A stretch of DNA of 64,000 nt, taken from assembly GCA_902728285.1 (NCBI GenBank), contig CACVBU010000236.1, positions 124,001-188,000 of the forward strand, given 5' to 3'. This DNA comes from Clytia hemisphaerica. Its lineage: Eukaryota; Cnidaria; Hydrozoa; Leptothecata; Clytiidae. Below the pieces are notes generated by a model. That model saw only the letters and a program-made list of their open reading frames with translations. It was not told the DNA's origin and searched no databases. A program made the translations under genes and the position numbers. Below are positions 23,680 to 33,330 of this stretch, one piece after another (position 1 is the stretch's first letter; the number at the start of each line of letters is the position of its first letter).

Positions 23680-24004
23680 TAGTTGGTAGATTATAGAGTG
23701 GCTTCTAAAATATCTTAAATAACACCTATACAATTCTTTATAAGTCAGCCAGCGAAAAGAATGGTGCGAGTAGCTCTGGATACGGAGATAGGGACAATGG
23801 GCGTATTTTGAACTTAATTGCTAAGTCACCACACCCTGAACAAAATTGCCATCCAGCTGAAAATTGGCACAGATGCTCTTTAGGGTATACTTAGTTACCA
23901 AAAAACCCCGTCAATCCGGACAACGGAAACCACTTTTTACATCTTTAGAAACCCCTGACCCCTAGCTTACCCTAAAGGGAACGACTCACCCATGACCTAA
24001 TTAA

Positions 24005-24248
24005 AGGCCGGTCTCCACTTGCACGCCCTTCGATCGCACTTTTTCGAGCAAAGCTTCCACCCCATTGGTCAAAAGAAAAATGAAGCAACTCCATTGGCGC
24101 GATCTGACGTAACGGTTGAAAAAAGTTGAAATGTGTTCGACTTTTTTTTCGAACGCGCACTACATATTTATGGCATATTCTTTTTTCCAAGCAAAAAGAA
24201 TTGAAGCCAAAAGGTGCGATGGCAGCGCGCGCAAGTGGAGACCGGCCT
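24005..24248 (+). mobile_element. Harbinger-like MITE, TAA target site
   Basis: The termini AGGCCGGTCTCCACTTGC and its inverted copy are flanked by TAA on both sides. The interior is the reverse complement of the 9938-10180 copy. No coding capacity is seen. Confidence 0.75.
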
Positions 24249-24355
24249 TAAAACCTGTGCCACTATTATGATTACAATAGTTAATGAATTATCACACTGT
24301 GACGACAAACAAACATTCTTTTCAACGTGCATTCTGTACCATACCTACTCATAGC

Positions 24356-24612
24356 CCCGGGGGAGGTACTAGGGCAAAATGGGTTATGGGGATGTGCCAC
24401 TGGGTCCCAGGTAGGGTCGCAAAAACACCGAAATAGAAAAAACCTTTTTTGGAAAATTTGAGGAAAAAGTAGAAAATTTGGGAAAATTTCAGTCCCGTTC
24501 AGAGTCACTTTTTTCGCAAATTTCGGCGAAATCTTTGAAAAAACGAGTCCCGCGTAGGGTCCATTGCTCGAGCCTCAGTGGAACGCCCCGTCGGTCGGCA
24601 AGGGTAGTTTGT
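24356..24612. mobile_element. G-run-capped repeat (GTACTAGGGCAAAATGGG type)
   Basis: It starts at a CCCCGGGGGAGGTACTAGGG head and shares AGGGTCGCAAAAAC and TCCCGCGTAGGGTCCAT-like motifs with 55901-56202. It is non-coding, and the ends are ragged. Confidence 0.45.
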
Positions 24613-25120
24613 ATCGGAAAAGTGTCAATTTTTGTGACACCTTACTGTCAGAAATGTCAACATGCTCAATGTGTGAAAATATTTAGGTGTCAAATTTTAT
24701 TTTATTTTGAAGCTAAATAAAAGTTAGGAATTTACAGAAAATTTCACGGTAAAAGCTCTATTATTTCAGGAGCTATTACCAATAGTTTGACCTCCGTACA
24801 GAGAGAGCTCCCCTTAGGCCGAATAGGGTTAAAGAAGATTCTGCAAGAACTCTTTTGTGGACTTAGCAAAATCTCGTTTTTGGCTTTATTCACAAACTGG
24901 CTGTATCGCAACACTATCCGAAATTTTTATCATTTCGTCGCGATTGATAGACCTTCTCATAACTTACGTTTTGAACATCACTTACCTCGTTTTGAAATTA
25001 TTGCCATGGTGATTAACACTCCCAGCGGATTTTATTTTTTCATAAAAAAATCATTTAATGTCTTAAGAGATATAATCACCATAGTAATTGTTTGAATACG
25101 AGGCAAGTGATGTTAGTGAC

Positions 25121-25446
25121 GTAGGAATGGGGGGGGGGTTTACCAGCTGAAGGTACGTTCGGCGAAAAAAATCGCTTTTAGAATCGTACCCTTACAGTGC
25201 AGAAAAAAAACGGTCAAATTCATACCCTTACAGTGCATTTTTTCAAATTTAAACTTTTTTAGAGCAAAAAAATCAAGATTTTCAAGCAAAAATTTACAGT
25301 TTTTCCTAGATTTGCTGAAATTTCCACCTATACAGTGCATTTATCAAAAGTCCACCCTTACAGTGCATTTTTGACATTTTGAAAAACATACGCTTAACCA
25401 CCGCACATACCCGTCGGTCAATTTGCCTGACTGCCCTTCCCCCGGG
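25121..25446. mobile_element. G-run-capped repeat with ACCCTTACAGTGCA units
   Basis: It runs from a G tract (about 25129-25139) to a CCCCCGG tract at 25439-25445. Inside are four spaced copies of ACC(C/T)(T/A)TACAGTGCA. The same unit in the opposite orientation recurs inside 51949-52379. The ends are GC-rich and the interior AT-rich. Non-coding. Confidence 0.5.
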
Positions 25447-26715
25447 GTTTATTTAATTGTTGAGCGAACTTCTGAATTGAAAACAGTAGTAAGTACTGTG
25501 CAAGAGTAACCATGGCAATAACCCAGGATCTTGGATAAATTTGTACCAATCAAATCACAATTAAGAAGAATAGAAAAATCTATTGAAACCTTATTCGATA
25601 ATACCCCCTTCTCACAAACCAACTGGAAAATTTGGCCAAAATATCTAAAAATAATCAAATAAACCAATCCTCTCTGCAAAATACTATGCTATTTTTCCCA
25701 TTCCCACTGAATTTTCTGACTTGAAAACAAACGAATTGAAATATCCCAAGCCATAAAAATTATTGGAATATCAATCCCCATCGAGTTTCAGTCCGATATC
25801 TTCATCCCAACTGGCTGAAAAAATCCTACTGGGTCTGTGAGAAGGGGTTGTGATAATACTAAAAGTCACTCTAATAAACGATCCTCTACTATTCGATACG
25901 CTCCCTTATTAGATGAAAATCCAATTCCCCTTGGAAATCAAATTAGAGAGCGTCAACTGTAACGTGATTGAGATGTACTTATGTGATAAAATTCTTATAT
26001 TTCGTCACAACAGGAGAGAGAGACATGCCATAACTTACCCGAGAACAATTAATGTAAAATCACTCACGTATACAAAACAAACTTGTAAAACAGTTGAAAC
26101 AATCAAATACACCCAAATTTGTTTTGATTTTGTATTTTGACATGTGACATTTGTTTTGATTTTGTATCCCGCCGCTTATGGTTTGTTCACAAATTTTGTC
26201 AGTACTTTTACGTCCCTTTAAGAGAATTTTTTTCCAATTTGTATACAGGTTTAATAACCATCAAGAAAACAGCTATTTCATTTTTGTATTATTCTTTAAA
26301 TTCCAGTATAAGGTATAAGTGTACAAGCTCAAGGGATTCGAATTTCAAAATTCAGACGTTGTAGATAACATCACAAAGGGCTTGAGTTACCGTCAGCACA
26401 AATGGTATAAGGCTTTCAGAAAAATATAAGCTGTGAGGACGAACTGTAAAAGTAGAAAATGATTTTTGATATTCGGAATCTTGGATAAAGGAAAAACCAA
26501 TTACAAATTACAAACGTATGAGAGATTCAATGAAGGATTTGAACCAGGTTCCGGAGTTCTTTTTGTGGTATTTCTTCCTCATTCTTTCATTATAATGAAA
26601 AATAAAAGCCTTGTATTTCATCTACTGAAAGTTATCTAACTATAAATTTTTAATAGTTTTTTCGTGTCTATAGGGGCCTCTATAATAGTTTACACGACTA
26701 TTAATGTTCATTTGA
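25447..26715. other. Intergenic stretch 3' of Mab-21-like gene
   Basis: No exon was recognised. A weak copy of the CCCCTGT family may lie at about 25598-25852. The 3' UTR of the Mab-21-like gene should run leftwards from 26716. Nothing else is seen. Confidence 0.4.
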
Positions 26716-28248
26716 TCATTCCGACGTGGATGTTATTTGTTCGTCATTTGGAACCACACGGATAGGCTCAATGCCCTCAATATATCGATTTGGTCTCTCT
26801 CGAATGTCTCGAACTTTTTTCAAAAGAGTGTCCCATTGCAATTCACTCAATTTAAAGTTTTCGTACATGTTGACGGCTGACATCCAGAAAATTGGGCATT
26901 TCTTTGTATCAAAACTCTCCTCCAAGCTTTGTAAGAGAGAATCAATGCAACGATCCAAATTTTCAAACCCGTCGACACCGTGTTGCTCTAACGTGAAAAA
27001 TAAAATATATTTCAAATGGATAGATTTCAGCTTGTTAGCGGACACAGGGAACACGTGATTTTTACAAATTGTTCGAAAACCAATGAAACATTTCCGAATC
27101 GATGTTGGAACGTGTTTCATTAATGTCACTTCAGCTTTTGAAAACGATATCCGCCATGTTGATCCAGTTCTCATCCCTTGTTCTCGAGGCACAAAATGGC
27201 AGCCGTTTCCCTTTATTGCATCTATTTCACCGTCTGCCGGCCATTTAGCATTTCCTCTTTGTCCCCAATCACTTATGTCAGGCCATTCATCACATTTTAA
27301 GGAATATGTTAAATCACAATGAAAGCGATCATGTTTATCTTTCTCCGATCCAAGTTTGTATTTGATTGAAGGCCCTTTAATGTCGATGCGTGCAAAGTTA
27401 ACATACCTCTGCAAGCAACACATGCAAAATAGTTGACAACAACTTTCCTCAACGTAATCTGGGAACGAATCAAAAGTCAAAGAACGAATTGTTTCCTTTA
27501 TCATTTTCTTGATAGTATATCCTTTCAATTCCTCATTATTAGAAGTGATGTTGAAAAAGGGCGGGGTTGTATCTTGAGTTACCCGAACCCCTGGGTTATC
27601 TTCAGTAATGTTTGACGGCCAGTTCCATTCCCCATCGTATGTTAAAAGTGTAGCGTGGTATTCTTCCGTCGATTCTCGATTGAAACTTACAAAATCTGTC
27701 TTAGGCGAAATCATAAAATCAAGGTCAGAAACCAATGCATGATTTTCAATGATAGTTTGGTTAGATGCAGAATCAATCCAAGCAAGAGATATTGGTATAC
27801 TAAGCCCCTCTGCTACACTACCAGCTAAAAATAACTCAGTTTCAATGTTCAACTTTGGTTTACTCTCAAGTGTTTCTTTGGTGATTCTAAGATATCTCTT
27901 GGCTTTGTTTGTAGCTTTGTCCAAATTTGTTGGTATGTGAACAAACAAATTATTTAAACATTGTTCAAGAGGTTCTGGAGACATATTTAGTTGGATTTGT
28001 TTGGTTGGCTTTAAATAACACCATTGGCAGAGGAAGATCAAAATAAATATGACTACTGCTATTGCACATCCCGTTGCGACATTTATTTTATAATATTGCT
28101 TTGTAAAAAGTGGGAGTGTGAAAACCAATGCTGTAATACACAAGCCAATCACAAGAAAGATTGATAAAGACAACCAAATCGTACGACATTCAATAACTGT
28201 TAACGGTGGCCGATTTCTTATCTTTTTTAAGTATCTACAACAAGCCAT
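26716..28248 (-). CDS. Membrane-anchored Mab-21 / cGAS-like nucleotidyltransferase-fold protein
   Basis: A single-exon gene of 510 residues starting at the ATG at 28248 (MACCRYLKK). A splice acceptor (TGTGCAG) lies 7 bases before it, which decides this start. Two hydrophobic segments at about residues 24-45 and 57-77 form an N-terminal hairpin anchor. A Mab-21/cGAS-like fold follows: GS motif (LAGSVAEG, about 143), an acidic pair S-D-L-D-F (about 175-177), a third Asp in FHCDLTYSL (about 312), and the C-terminal helical part WRISFSKAE, then LKYILFFTLEQ. The GS plus three Asp positions are those needed for nucleotidyl transfer in cGAS-like receptors, so catalysis is possible. The family also contains non-catalytic members (Mab-21, ITPRIP-like). 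The cysteine-rich stretch at about 270-279 (CCQLFCMCC) could bind metal. Family placement is from motifs; function is not established. Confidence 0.75.
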   Translation of the reverse strand: MACCRYLKKIRNRPPLTVIECRTIWLSLSIFLVIGLCITALVFTLPLFTKQYYKINVATGCAIAVVIFILIFLCQWCYLKPTKQIQLNMSPEPLEQCLNNLFVHIPTNLDKATNKAKRYLRITKETLESKPKLNIETELFLAGSVAEGLSIPISLAWIDSASNQTIIENHALVSDLDFMISPKTDFVSFNRESTEEYHATLLTYDGEWNWPSNITEDNPGVRVTQDTTPPFFNITSNNEELKGYTIKKMIKETIRSLTFDSFPDYVEESCCQLFCMCCLQRYVNFARIDIKGPSIKYKLGSEKDKHDRFHCDLTYSLKCDEWPDISDWGQRGNAKWPADGEIDAIKGNGCHFVPREQGMRTGSTWRISFSKAEVTLMKHVPTSIRKCFIGFRTICKNHVFPVSANKLKSIHLKYILFFTLEQHGVDGFENLDRCIDSLLQSLEESFDTKKCPIFWMSAVNMYENFKLSELQWDTLLKKVRDIRERPNRYIEGIEPIRVVPNDEQITSTSE

Positions 28249-28298
28249 ATTGCCTCTGCACAAACTAACTTTACAATGATTAATTATTTCGTATATAC

Positions 28299-28434
28299 CA
28301 AGAAAAGAAAAATAACCAAACTTGCTTTTTACAATACTTTAAGTTTCATGTTTCCAATCCTCAGTTGTAAACAGTTTGGAAACATGAAACTTAAAGTATT
28401 GTAAAAAGCAAGTTTGGTTATTTTTCTTTTCTTG
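28299..28434. repeat. Perfect 59-bp inverted repeat (hairpin)
   Basis: The arms 28299-28357 and 28376-28434 are exact reverse complements, separated by an 18-base loop. The structure begins about 50 bases upstream of the Mab-21-like start codon. The direct repeat TATTTCGTATATAC occurs on both sides (about 28285-28298 and 28488-28501), so the hairpin plus about 54 bases probably came in as one insertion. Part of the tail (GCTCCTTCGGTAGAGCACT) resembles a tRNA D-arm. Confidence 0.9.
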
Positions 28435-28965
28435 ATATTATGCTCCTTCGGTAGAGCACTCTTTGAAGATACATTTAACTTTTACATATATTTCGTATAT
28501 ACAGTGCAGATGAAACTAGGAAACGTAACTCGGAGTGTATACAAATTGCACAAGCGACGTTAATTAGTGAATTGATTGCTTATTAATGTTTACAAGAATT
28601 TTTGTCATTGGATTGGTCGTTAACTATTCAAACAAAATAACCAATTATGTGGGCATCTTGTAAAAACTTCAACGCAACTGAGTAAATGTTGACTTTTAAG
28701 AGCTTTTAAGAGGAGACGAGCTGGAGTTTTTTTTGGAGATGCTTAACTGATTGGTTATTTTTAAATAATAGGGATGACGCGTTCTTTAGAATAAGTAATA
28801 CAATCGTTTGTCTCAACATTTAACAACCAACAGAGTCATCAAAGAACTTGTAAAAACTCCAGCTTGTCCCTTTAAGAGCTGGAGAGTCAATGCTTTCCAT
28901 CGGAGAGTAAGCAAAAAATTAGTTTGCGGAAAATAAAGATGGAAAATTATAGTATGGAAGATATG

Positions 28966-29182
28966 TGTTAGCCGAAGCTAACAAAACTGTCCTGGGGGTT
29001 CAGAATTAAATAGAGAGCAATAGAATGTGCTTTTTATAGATTTTTACTACAATGTCCTAAGTTCATAATGTCTAGTTCCATATTAAAATTCCTTTTTCTA
29101 ATTAAATAGTTGCGGCTAGATACAAAGAATAACCTTCAGCATAATGCCGAAGGTGGGCCGTATTTCATATAGCTGCCTGACA
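28966..29182 (-). repeat. 3' LTR of the retroelement
   Basis: A 217-bp LTR starting TGTTAGCC and ending CCTGACA on the plus strand. It matches 39573-39790 except for one G in a G run. Its edge forms a short hairpin TGTTAGC-CGAA-GCTAACA. On the minus strand a TATAAAAA box lies at 29031-29038, pointing leftwards to the Mab-21-like gene. Confidence 0.95.
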
Positions 29183-29192
29183 ACCCTTTCCT
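29183..29192 (-). other. Polypurine tract
   Basis: Directly inside the 3' LTR the minus strand reads AGGAAAGGGT, a purine run in the place expected for plus-strand priming. Confidence 0.7.
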
Positions 29193-29235
29193 AAACGAAG
29201 CGATTCTCCGCAATCGTTGAAAAATAAAAAAAATT

Positions 29236-29400
29236 TTCTAATTAAAATAAAATGCTACAATCTTTTGTTTGTTTTTTGGTATAAAAAATCCTAATCAAAA
29301 TAAAATACTACAATCTTTTGTTTGTTTTTTAAGTATGAAAAATTCTAATTAAAATAAAATGCTACAATCTTTTGTTTGTTTTGTGTTTATTTTTTGAAAA
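29236..29400. repeat. Three 53-54-bp tandem units near 3' end of retroelement
   Basis: Units starting near 29236, 29289 and 29343 share CAATCTTTTGTTTGTTTT and TAATTAAAATAAAAT-like blocks. They lie in the untranslated part between the envelope-like ORF and the 3' LTR. Confidence 0.75.
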
Positions 29401-29801
29401 TCCTACTTCTTGATAAAATAAAATACTACTTATGTATGAAAATGTAAAAAGAAAAGAGATGAACGTGGGAGTCTGAGTTCATCATTGAAAGACATGTATA
29501 CGATAGGTTAATTCGCCGTGTTGAAGACTGATGCCTTCATGTTGGTTTTGGGAGAACTTGTTCACCAACCCAAACGAGTAAAACAATCAACACTACTGTT
29601 TGTGTAATGCTTTGCTGTGGTTGATGATTGATTTCATTCCCAAAGTCTGTTAAGACATTCGATGCGTATCACCGAATTGCCGATTTCACTGAAGCGCGAT
29701 TTCATCTAACGGTAAGTGCAAATTTTGTTATATTTCGGTATTTGTGAATCTTTTAAAATTTAGAGTTCTATTATGTTCGCTTTGCCACGTGGTGTCGTTC
29801 T

Positions 29802-32800
29802 CTACGGATTCTCTTTTTTATAGATTCGATGACGACATTTGATGGATGTTCTGGTACTGATGTTTGGTCCTGAAGTCCAGGTAACTTTTAATACTTCACC
29901 AAAGTTGAAGTTTTTCTGTAGTATATCCGGTATGTTGACTTCCATGATAGAAATTGCTTGAGTGTTTGACGCAATTACTCTTCCGGATCTTGCTCCGATT
30001 GTGGTGATGCCCGTTGAGTACTTGGTAGAATTCATATCGATGGTCTTCAAATTGCTGCATGCCATAGCTGAGGTCTCCTTTGTGACTGTCGTAGTTGGAG
30101 TCTCGTTTGTGGTCGTCATGGCTATTCGCATTGTCATGGCTGCTACAGTTACGAGCCATAGTGATAATAGTCCGATCATTAGCTTCTTGATTGACTTGTT
30201 ATATACGAATGGACCTTTAACGAACAACTTGGGATGCTTGAACTTTGAAGGGTTCACCCGTGCCATTCCTTTCTTCGTCTGGATGTTCTCATTCGGCAGG
30301 TTCACAACTGCTTTGATTCTCTTCAAGAAATCTAGACCAAGCACTAGGTTGAATTCCACGTTGCTTGACACATACACTTCATGGAGCCAACTTTGACTTC
30401 CTATGGCCAGTGGGAGGATAGTCGACCCTACTATCTCCACTGTGGATCCAGTTATTGACTTCACTGTACCAAAGTCTCTCGTGTCATCTGTCATCATGAA
30501 TGGTTCCACGTTGCATTGGTCCCACATTTCCTTTTTGATGAAGGATATAGGGCTGCCGGTATCGATTAAAGCTTCTAGTTTGATTGGCATGTTCCCCAAC
30601 AATGCTGTTGCCGTCACCAACATCCCGTCATTTGTGCTTCCATTGATGATGTGCTTTACTGCCGAAACATGGTTTGCTGAATTTTCTTCCTGTTTTCGCC
30701 TGTTGCCTCTTCTGGATTTCAGACTTCGAGGTGGAAGCTCTGGTGGCTGATCTTTTGGAATTTGCTTTGATTGTTTTTCCTTTTTCTTCCTTTCAGTAGC
30801 ATTCTGGCTCGTTCCTGGCATACTTGATATGTATCTCTCGACTTCTTTTCGAACATACTCTTGGATTATTCCCATTAGTACCAAATCCGATTTGATGTCG
30901 TGATTTGCGGGGGTAGTTATGTTCGACATTTCAACATTATTTCCAGTAACTCCTTTTGCTTGCAGCTCACTTCTATACTTGAACAGCAAGAAGAGTAAGA
31001 TGAGTCCAACGACGATTATGAGTCCCATCATGACCCATTTGTTGAAGATTTTGGCAATGCCTTCAGCAGCACTGTCAATTAATTCGCTTCCTGCGTCTCC
31101 GACTGCATGGATTAGTTCACTTCCCGCTCCGCCCACAGCCTTTACAGTGTCTGTTAATCCCTTACCGAGGGCAGATATGACTTGGCTGGGAGATTCTGAT
31201 AGGAAGTTTCCAAGTCCGTACGTGATAGCTGTTAAGATGTCTGGCTTGTGGGGTGTTTCTTGATTTGCTTTCATCCTTGCCACTTCTTCTGTGATTTCCG
31301 CTAATTCACTGACGGCTCCGTAGACTCGAGACATGATTTCGGATATGGTTACTGGTGGAAGATGGAACTTTTCTTCTAGTATGATATCCTCGTGATCCCC
31401 TATGATGTCTTGGATGACATCTTGTGACTGAAAATCCTCCAGAGATTTCAATAGGGATTGTGTCTTTCGGATTGTGCCATTCCTGCTTATTCTGAAGGAG
31501 GATTGTTCGTTATCCACCACGAATAGAGCATCGCGTCTCGCGCATGAGATTGTTGGGCTTTCATTCACCACTTGCCTTGTCGAGAGCACCAAGAATTCTG
31601 AGAATGGCGAATCCTGAGAATGTGTGCCATTAACACTGTCCTTCTGTTCTTCAGTTCCACTCCCATTCGAGATTCTGCGGATGGGAAAATGTAAGTAACA
31701 AGTGTTATTATACTGTCTTGACCACCAGATTTCGACTGCTTCCTTGATTTCCATACACTCTTTCAACATGATTGCGTCTCCCATTGGTTTAACAATGACG
31801 TTTTGACCACTACGGATCCATTCATTTGCTGCAGAGGGGAAATGATTAGTTATCCAATGGTAAAGTTTGTTTTGACCAGCTTGAAGATTGCATGTTCTTC
31901 GCATCTCTTCTAGAAGGTGATGTTTGTGATTGATGAGTGCATTAACAATATGTCCTTGTACTATTGGAAGTGTCGAAGTGGTGCTGGCTTTCGTGGCAAA
32001 TTTCCTTACTTTAGTTAGCGAATGTATCTTCGTTTCAGGTGGCAATTCTTTCGATGTCACCACAAAACCATTGTCAATTTGGATGATGTATGGTTCCAGT
32101 AGGTGCTTTATGGAGAAATGTTCACTTTTATAGAACGTCTTCTGTGCAAGTTTGTCTTCTCTCCACTCGTATGCTGCTGAAACGTGTCCGGCCAGTCCTA
32201 GCTCAGGAATCGATATGAAGTTTTCTGCTTGTAGAACAGGTAATACTTTCATCAATTGAAAATCGTGATTATCATGCTTGAGCTGATAGTAGAGAATAAG
32301 TGTTGTTGTGTCTTCCGTATTGTTATATACTGGTGTACAATAAGCTGCTGGCATTGGCGGAACATACTTGATACCAGTGTTTTTGGGTTCTTTCCCGGCC
32401 TCTAGCTTTATTACAGTTCCAAAGTCTGATTCAGTGTTCATGTTTCCACAACTCGTGTTTGCAAAATAACTCATTTGTAATTTCGAGTCACTGCCCGTGA
32501 TGTACGCTGTTTGAATTTCAAATTCGTAGAAATAGTGCCACAATATCTTGCCAACGGGACAAGTGTCAGGATACCATATACCTTTATCGTCTTTCCTCCT
32601 GACCACCGGAGGAATAAGTGTGCGCACTCTGTATGTCGAGCCATAACTTTGAAATTTATACGGGAAAGACATATCCACATTGTTTGTATCTCCGAAGATT
32701 GCTTGCCGGATCCATTGGTCGCACTGTATTGGATTCACTGGTAGATACGTGCTACCTTTCCAGTCTCTGGCGTTCCCATTCTTCACTCTTGACTTTCCGT

Positions 32801-33131
32801 TGCAATTTTCCTTTACTTCGATTGCCCTGCATATGTAAGTGAAGAAGTGAGTGGTTTTGGGTTGGAACTTGAATATCTTGTGGTCCTTCACGTTCACTTC
32901 AGTGGCGTCGTTGTTCAGGTTGTCACAGGAGTCGATTGTTTGAGGTGCATATACTCCTAATATTTTGCTTTGTTTACAGTCGAACAACTTCAGTTTCGGT
33001 GAAACATCTTCGGTGCTATTGTTCGTAACTGTTTCATTGTGATTGTCCTTTATTGTCGTTTTGTTTGTAATGTTTGTTTCGGCATTCACGACAGCAATGC
33101 CAAAAGTGATGAAGATTAAAAACTTCTGCAT
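29802..33131 (-). CDS. env: Envelope-like glycoprotein with C-terminal retropepsin-like domain
   Basis: An uninterrupted 1109-residue ORF downstream of pol and in another frame. Residues 1-17 are a signal peptide. Residues 18-698 are an ectodomain with many N-glycosylation sequons and cysteines. A long helical region (about 597-620) and a Gly/Ala-rich membrane-proximal region (about 639-695) lead to a transmembrane segment at about 699-718. This layout is reminiscent of class III fusion glycoproteins of the herpesvirus gB type, but that is inference from layout only. After a basic, proline-rich cytoplasmic stretch, residues about 835-940 look like a retroviral aspartic protease: LIDTGS at 855-860, a flap-like glycine region and LVLGLDFL at 929-936. 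A second hydrophobic segment follows (about 983-1001), then about 108 residues. Pol has its own protease, so this domain is extra. Confidence 0.8.
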   Translation of the reverse strand: MQKFLIFITFGIAVVNAETNITNKTTIKDNHNETVTNNSTEDVSPKLKLFDCKQSKILGVYAPQTIDSCDNLNNDATEVNVKDHKIFKFQPKTTHFFTYICRAIEVKENCNGKSRVKNGNARDWKGSTYLPVNPIQCDQWIRQAIFGDTNNVDMSFPYKFQSYGSTYRVRTLIPPVVRRKDDKGIWYPDTCPVGKILWHYFYEFEIQTAYITGSDSKLQMSYFANTSCGNMNTESDFGTVIKLEAGKEPKNTGIKYVPPMPAAYCTPVYNNTEDTTTLILYYQLKHDNHDFQLMKVLPVLQAENFISIPELGLAGHVSAAYEWREDKLAQKTFYKSEHFSIKHLLEPYIIQIDNGFVVTSKELPPETKIHSLTKVRKFATKASTTSTLPIVQGHIVNALINHKHHLLEEMRRTCNLQAGQNKLYHWITNHFPSAANEWIRSGQNVIVKPMGDAIMLKECMEIKEAVEIWWSRQYNNTCYLHFPIRRISNGSGTEEQKDSVNGTHSQDSPFSEFLVLSTRQVVNESPTISCARRDALFVVDNEQSSFRISRNGTIRKTQSLLKSLEDFQSQDVIQDIIGDHEDIILEEKFHLPPVTISEIMSRVYGAVSELAEITEEVARMKANQETPHKPDILTAITYGLGNFLSESPSQVISALGKGLTDTVKAVGGAGSELIHAVGDAGSELIDSAAEGIAKIFNKWVMMGLIIVVGLILLFLLFKYRSELQAKGVTGNNVEMSNITTPANHDIKSDLVLMGIIQEYVRKEVERYISSMPGTSQNATERKKKEKQSKQIPKDQPPELPPRSLKSRRGNRRKQEENSANHVSAVKHIINGSTNDGMLVTATALLGNMPIKLEALIDTGSPISFIKKEMWDQCNVEPFMMTDDTRDFGTVKSITGSTVEIVGSTILPLAIGSQSWLHEVYVSSNVEFNLVLGLDFLKRIKAVVNLPNENIQTKKGMARVNPSKFKHPKLFVKGPFVYNKSIKKLMIGLLSLWLVTVAAMTMRIAMTTTNETPTTTVTKETSAMACSNLKTIDMNSTKYSTGITTIGARSGRVIASNTQAISIMEVNIPDILQKNFNFGEVLKVTWTSGPNISTRTSIKCRHRIYKKENP

Positions 33132-33330
33132 TCTTGTTTTAATCTTTTTTCAATGTTTGTGCCTTCTGCATAAGTTTCTCTTATGAAGAATTCGTTTGTA
33201 CAATTTTCTCTTCTTTTTCATTTCAGGATGGCTGCCATTCAAATGCATGTGAATAGATGCAACATCCCGTCATTCATATTATCATTAACAATTTACGATT
33301 GATGGTGTTTTCCATATAAGGTAATTGAAT

